From: Clostridiales bacterium
GTDB taxonomy: Bacteria > Bacillota > Clostridia > Oscillospirales > Oscillospiraceae
Direction of reading: 5' to 3'
DNA length: 64,000 bases
NCBI GenBank assembly: GCA_029265405.1
Contig: JAJUJI010000001.1
Location: 248,001-312,000 of the forward strand
The notes under the pieces are model-generated. The model saw only the letters and a program-made list of their open reading frames with translations. It was not told the DNA's origin and made no database searches. Positions 61,437-64,000 of the stretch are shown here, piece after piece (the first letter of the stretch is position 1; the number at the start of each line of letters is the position of its first letter). The position numbers and the translations under genes are program-made.

Positions 61437-62391
61437 TCTGCTTGAAGTGAAGAACCTGAAGCAATATTTTACTGTGAAAACCGGGCTGCTTAAAACTGCT
61501 TCCCTGAAGGCGGTGGACGATGTATCTTTCAGCGTAGGCTACGGCGAAACTCTGGGCCTTGTGGGGGAATCCGGCTGCGGCAAAACGACGGTGGGGCGCA
61601 GCATAATGCGGCTTTACGAGCCGACGGGAGGCACAGTTGTGTTCGACGGCAAGGAAGTCACGGCTCAGAGCATAATGCCGCTGCGCAGGGAGATGCAGAT
61701 GGTTTTCCAGGACCCTTATTCTTCGCTCAATCCCAGGATGACTGTGGAGGACATAATAGGGGAGCCCCTGGACGTGCACAAGCTTTATTCGTCAAAGAAG
61801 GAGCGGCGCGACAAGATACTCGGGCTCATGGAGCTTGTAGGGCTAAACGCCGAGCATGCCACAAGGTATGCGCATGAATTTTCGGGCGGTCAGCGCCAGC
61901 GTATAGGCATAGCCAGGGCGCTGGCGGTCAACCCTAAATTCATCATCTGCGACGAGCCCGTATCGGCGCTTGACGTTTCCATACAGGCGCAGGTCATCAA
62001 CATGTTTGAGGATCTGAAGGAAAAGCTGGGAGTAGCCTACCTTTTCATAGCCCACGACCTGCTGGTGGTGCATCATATCTCTGACCGCATAGCCGTCATG
62101 TATCTTGGCAAAATCGTCGAGATCGCGCCCGCGGGCGAGCTTAACGGGAACCCCATCCATCCCTATACGCTGTCGCTGCTGTCGGCCGTACCGATACCGG
62201 ATCCGAAAACGGTCAGGAAGAAAAACAGGATTATTCTTGAGGGGGATGTGCCGAGCCCCATGAGGATGCCGTCGGGCTGTCCGTTTCGCACCAGGTGCAG
62301 GTACGCCACCGAGCAATGCGCCATAGAGTGCCCCGCGCTGACCGAGAGAGGAGCCGGGAGCGGCCATATGGTGGCCTGCTGGAACAGATGA
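61423..62391 (+). CDS. oppF: Oligopeptide ABC transporter ATPase (OppF type)
   Basis: A 322-aa ATPase and partner of OppD. Motifs are Walker [14 protein letters not shown]-loop [14 protein letters not shown], signature [16 protein letters not shown], Walker [15 protein letters not shown], and the C-terminal Cys-containing [16 protein letters not shown]. The start is GTG 61423, set by AAAGGAGG 9 nt upstream, which places it 14 nt inside the end of oppD. Earlier in-frame starts lie deep within oppD. Confidence 0.93.
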   Translation: MPNGNLLEVKNLKQYFTVKTGLLKTASLKAVDDVSFSVGYGETLGLVGESGCGKTTVGRSIMRLYEPTGGTVVFDGKEVTAQSIMPLRREMQMVFQDPYSSLNPRMTVEDIIGEPLDVHKLYSSKKERRDKILGLMELVGLNAEHATRYAHEFSGGQRQRIGIARALAVNPKFIICDEPVSALDVSIQAQVINMFEDLKEKLGVAYLFIAHDLLVVHHISDRIAVMYLGKIVEIAPAGELNGNPIHPYTLSLLSAVPIPDPKTVRKKNRIILEGDVPSPMRMPSGCPFRTRCRYATEQCAIECPALTERGAGSGHMVACWNR

Positions 62392-62538
62392 GCGCGGCGC
62401 GCCTTGCCCTGAACTGGCGCCGGAGCCGGCTTGCTAGCTCAGGCATATAGGCGGATTATTAAATAAAGATCGCTGATTGTCGGGTATACCTGCTTTTATT
62501 TCGCGATTCATGCGTAGGCAGTTATTACTAAAACCAAG

Positions 62539-62544
62539 TATAAT
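62539..62544 (+). promoter_or_regulatory. Possible -10 element upstream of the binding-protein gene
   Basis: A TATAAT stands 21 nt before the start codon, with no convincing -35. It may allow extra transcription of the binding protein relative to oppBCDF. Confidence 0.25.
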
Positions 62545-62564
62545 AAGCTTAAGGAGGAAAAGAA

Positions 62565-64000
62565 ATGAAAAAAACACTGGCATTGCTTCTGGCCGTGCTG
62601 ATGCTGTTTGCCGTTCTCGGCGCCTGCTCAAAAAGGGGCGGCGAGGGGAATAATGCAAACGACGGCGCGGCCGGCGCAGAACCGACCGACGCGGGCTCCG
62701 CGCCTGAGCAAACCGCCGCGGCGTCAGTAAGCCCGGACGAGGTAGCCAAGGTGGACTGGAGCGCGTATGACGCTCTTATTGCACAGATCAAGAGCACGAC
62801 CGACATGGCCGCCCGAGTGGACCTGATGCATCAGGCTGAGGACATGCTCATGAGCACCTACTGCATCAACCCCATCTACTACTACAACGATATCTTTTTG
62901 CAGAAGGAATATGTCAGCGGCATCTATACCAACAACTACGGGTATAAGTATTTCATGCACGCGAGCCTCTCAAACGGCAGCGATACGCTGAGGATAAATC
63001 TGGCCAGCGAGCCGGACAAGCTTGACCCGGCGCTCAACTCGTCGGTTGACGGAGCCTGTCTGGCCGTCAACAGTTTCGGCGGACTTTACATGTATAACGA
63101 AAACGGAGAGCTGGTGCCCAACTTTGCGGAAAGCTATACCGTATCCGACGACGGGCTGACCTTTACCTTCACGCTCAAGCCCGACCTGAAATGGTCCGAC
63201 GGTTCGCCTCTTACCGCAAACGATTTTGCTTATTCATGGACAAGAGCCGTCGCTCCGGAGACTGCCGCCGACTATGCCTACATGTTCGACGGGCTTGCCG
63301 GCTGGGAAGCGAAAGACGACAGGACCCTTGTGGTTACCATGAAGGCTCCCTGCGCCTACATGCTCGACCTTATGGCCTTCCCCACCTTCTATCCCGTAAA
63401 GCAGAGCGAAGTCGAAAAGTATGAAGACTGGGCCACAAATCCCGGCCACTGGGCCCAGGAGGCCGGCTTCATATCCAGCGGCGCTTACGTGCTTAAGGAG
63501 TGGAAGCATGACGAGTCCATGGTATATGTCAAAAACCCCTACTACTGGGATGCCGCAAACGTTAAAATAGAGCGCCTCGAGTTCATGCTCTCGGCCGACG
63601 ATACTGCTATTTACGCCGCATATCAGGCCGGGGACATAGATTTTGCCGACACCGTTCCGACCGACGAAATAGCCGCGCTGCTCAATAACCCCGAATTCCA
63701 TGTGGTGGGCCAGCTCGGAACCTATTACATGAACTTCAACATCAAGAGCAAGCTCTTTGCGGGAAAGACGGCCGAGCAGGCCGCCGCGATGCGCCAGGCC
63801 TTCTGCATACTGCTTGACCGCGACTATATCTGCAAGAACATCGGACAAACCGGCCAGGTTCCCGCCAACTCCTTCATACCCATCGGCATGTCCGACGGCA
63901 ACGGCGGGATATTCAAGACCGAGGCCACGGCGGAGCAGGGCTATTTTGACCCCTACGCAATCAACAACGATTATGAAGGCACGCTGGCCAAGGCCAGGGA
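62565..64000 (+). CDS. Oligopeptide-binding lipoprotein (SBP family 5), 3' end outside window
   Basis: Extracytoplasmic substrate-binding lipoprotein of the opp system; about 478 codons are visible and the frame is open at the window end. The signal ends in lipobox VLGAC (Cys about residue 21). After a linker, residues about 67-135 (YDALIAQIKSTTDMAARVDL, AEDMLMSTYCINPIYYYND) resemble the extreme C-terminal part of family-5 binding proteins. Only then does the normal N-terminal lobe start (DTLRINLASEPDKLDPAL, FTLKPDLKWSDGSPLTANDF). The start has AAGGAGG 7 nt upstream. It lies 173 nt after oppF in the same direction. Confidence 0.88.
   Translation, partial: MKKTLALLLAVLMLFAVLGACSKRGGEGNNANDGAAGAEPTDAGSAPEQTAAASVSPDEVAKVDWSAYDALIAQIKSTTDMAARVDLMHQAEDMLMSTYCINPIYYYNDIFLQKEYVSGIYTNNYGYKYFMHASLSNGSDTLRINLASEPDKLDPALNSSVDGACLAVNSFGGLYMYNENGELVPNFAESYTVSDDGLTFTFTLKPDLKWSDGSPLTANDFAYSWTRAVAPETAADYAYMFDGLAGWEAKDDRTLVVTMKAPCAYMLDLMAFPTFYPVKQSEVEKYEDWATNPGHWAQEAGFISSGAYVLKEWKHDESMVYVKNPYYWDAANVKIERLEFMLSADDTAIYAAYQAGDIDFADTVPTDEIAALLNNPEFHVVGQLGTYYMNFNIKSKLFAGKTAEQAAAMRQAFCILLDRDYICKNIGQTGQVPANSFIPIGMSDGNGGIFKTEATAEQGYFDPYAINNDYEGTLAKAR

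Noticed and set aside
1-64000. tRNA, rRNA, CRISPR arrays, insertion sequences or prophage genes
   Set aside because: I looked through the intergenic stretches and gene products and saw none that could be supported.

Overview
The window looks like the chromosome of a GC-rich, anaerobic, spore-forming Clostridia-type Firmicute. An uninterrupted sigK-type sporulation sigma gene supports this, as do two S-layer-homology (SLH) surface proteins, a Wood-Ljungdahl acetyl-CoA synthase cluster, butyrate-type CoA-transferase and acyl-CoA dehydrogenase genes, and Feo iron uptake. Most genes have a strong Shine-Dalgarno (SD) sequence and strongly prefer ATA for isoleucine. No rRNA, tRNA, CRISPR array, insertion sequence or phage gene was seen. 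All promoter and terminator calls are by eye.

Layout. 1-5.5 kb: the end of an MTA/SAH deaminase gene, a secreted protein with copper-amine-oxidase-N-like repeats, and a CoA-transferase A/B plus acyl-CoA dehydrogenase operon. 5.5-10.3 kb (minus): a small beta-rich protein, a flavodoxin-ferredoxin fusion, a helicase-IV-like UvrD helicase and an MmcQ/YjbR protein. 10.5-17.1 kb (plus): a cheW-MCP pair, then phzF-glmS-aminotransferase. 17.1-25.6 kb: an accessory island with an AT-rich foldback, a two-HTH regulator, a Cys-rich small protein and a 2019-aa SLH/InlB-repeat surface protein; its regulator has clearly different codon use.

25.7-31.6 kb (minus): a TIGR04076-like protein, a short-chain dehydrogenase, and a MarR plus heterodimeric ABC exporter operon. 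31.8-34.9 kb: feoA-feoB-FeoB-associated peptide facing a DtxR-family gene, with two iron-box-like operators between them. 34.9-42.0 kb (minus): a seven-gene acetyl-CoA synthase operon (acsB, His-rich protein, CooT-like, cooC, acsE, RACo-like activator, DUF3786). It carries nickel handling and corrinoid reactivation, but acsA, acsC and acsD are absent from the window. 42.3-46.8 kb: a MATE transporter, sigK and an SLH protein.

46.9-52 kb: citrate synthase divergent from an aconitase-family hydratase and NADP-isocitrate dehydrogenase, which together form the oxidative branch to 2-oxoglutarate. 52-58 kb: a membrane protein of unknown function, a thymidylate-synthase-superfamily protein overlapping a DMT transporter, a HAD phosphatase, a frameshifted gene at a perfect palindrome, aldose 1-epimerase and a lipoprotein. 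58.3-64 kb: an oppBCDF operon and a partial solute-binding protein whose N-terminus carries a module normally found at the C-terminus of this family.

The genes fit an anaerobe that ferments amino acids, peptides and sugars, makes or consumes acetyl-CoA through CODH/ACS, and runs an incomplete oxidative TCA branch for glutamate. The least ordinary parts are the 17-25.6 kb surface-protein island, the nickel-rich acs operon, the frameshift and palindrome at 55.8 kb, the noncanonical oppB start and the rearranged binding protein.
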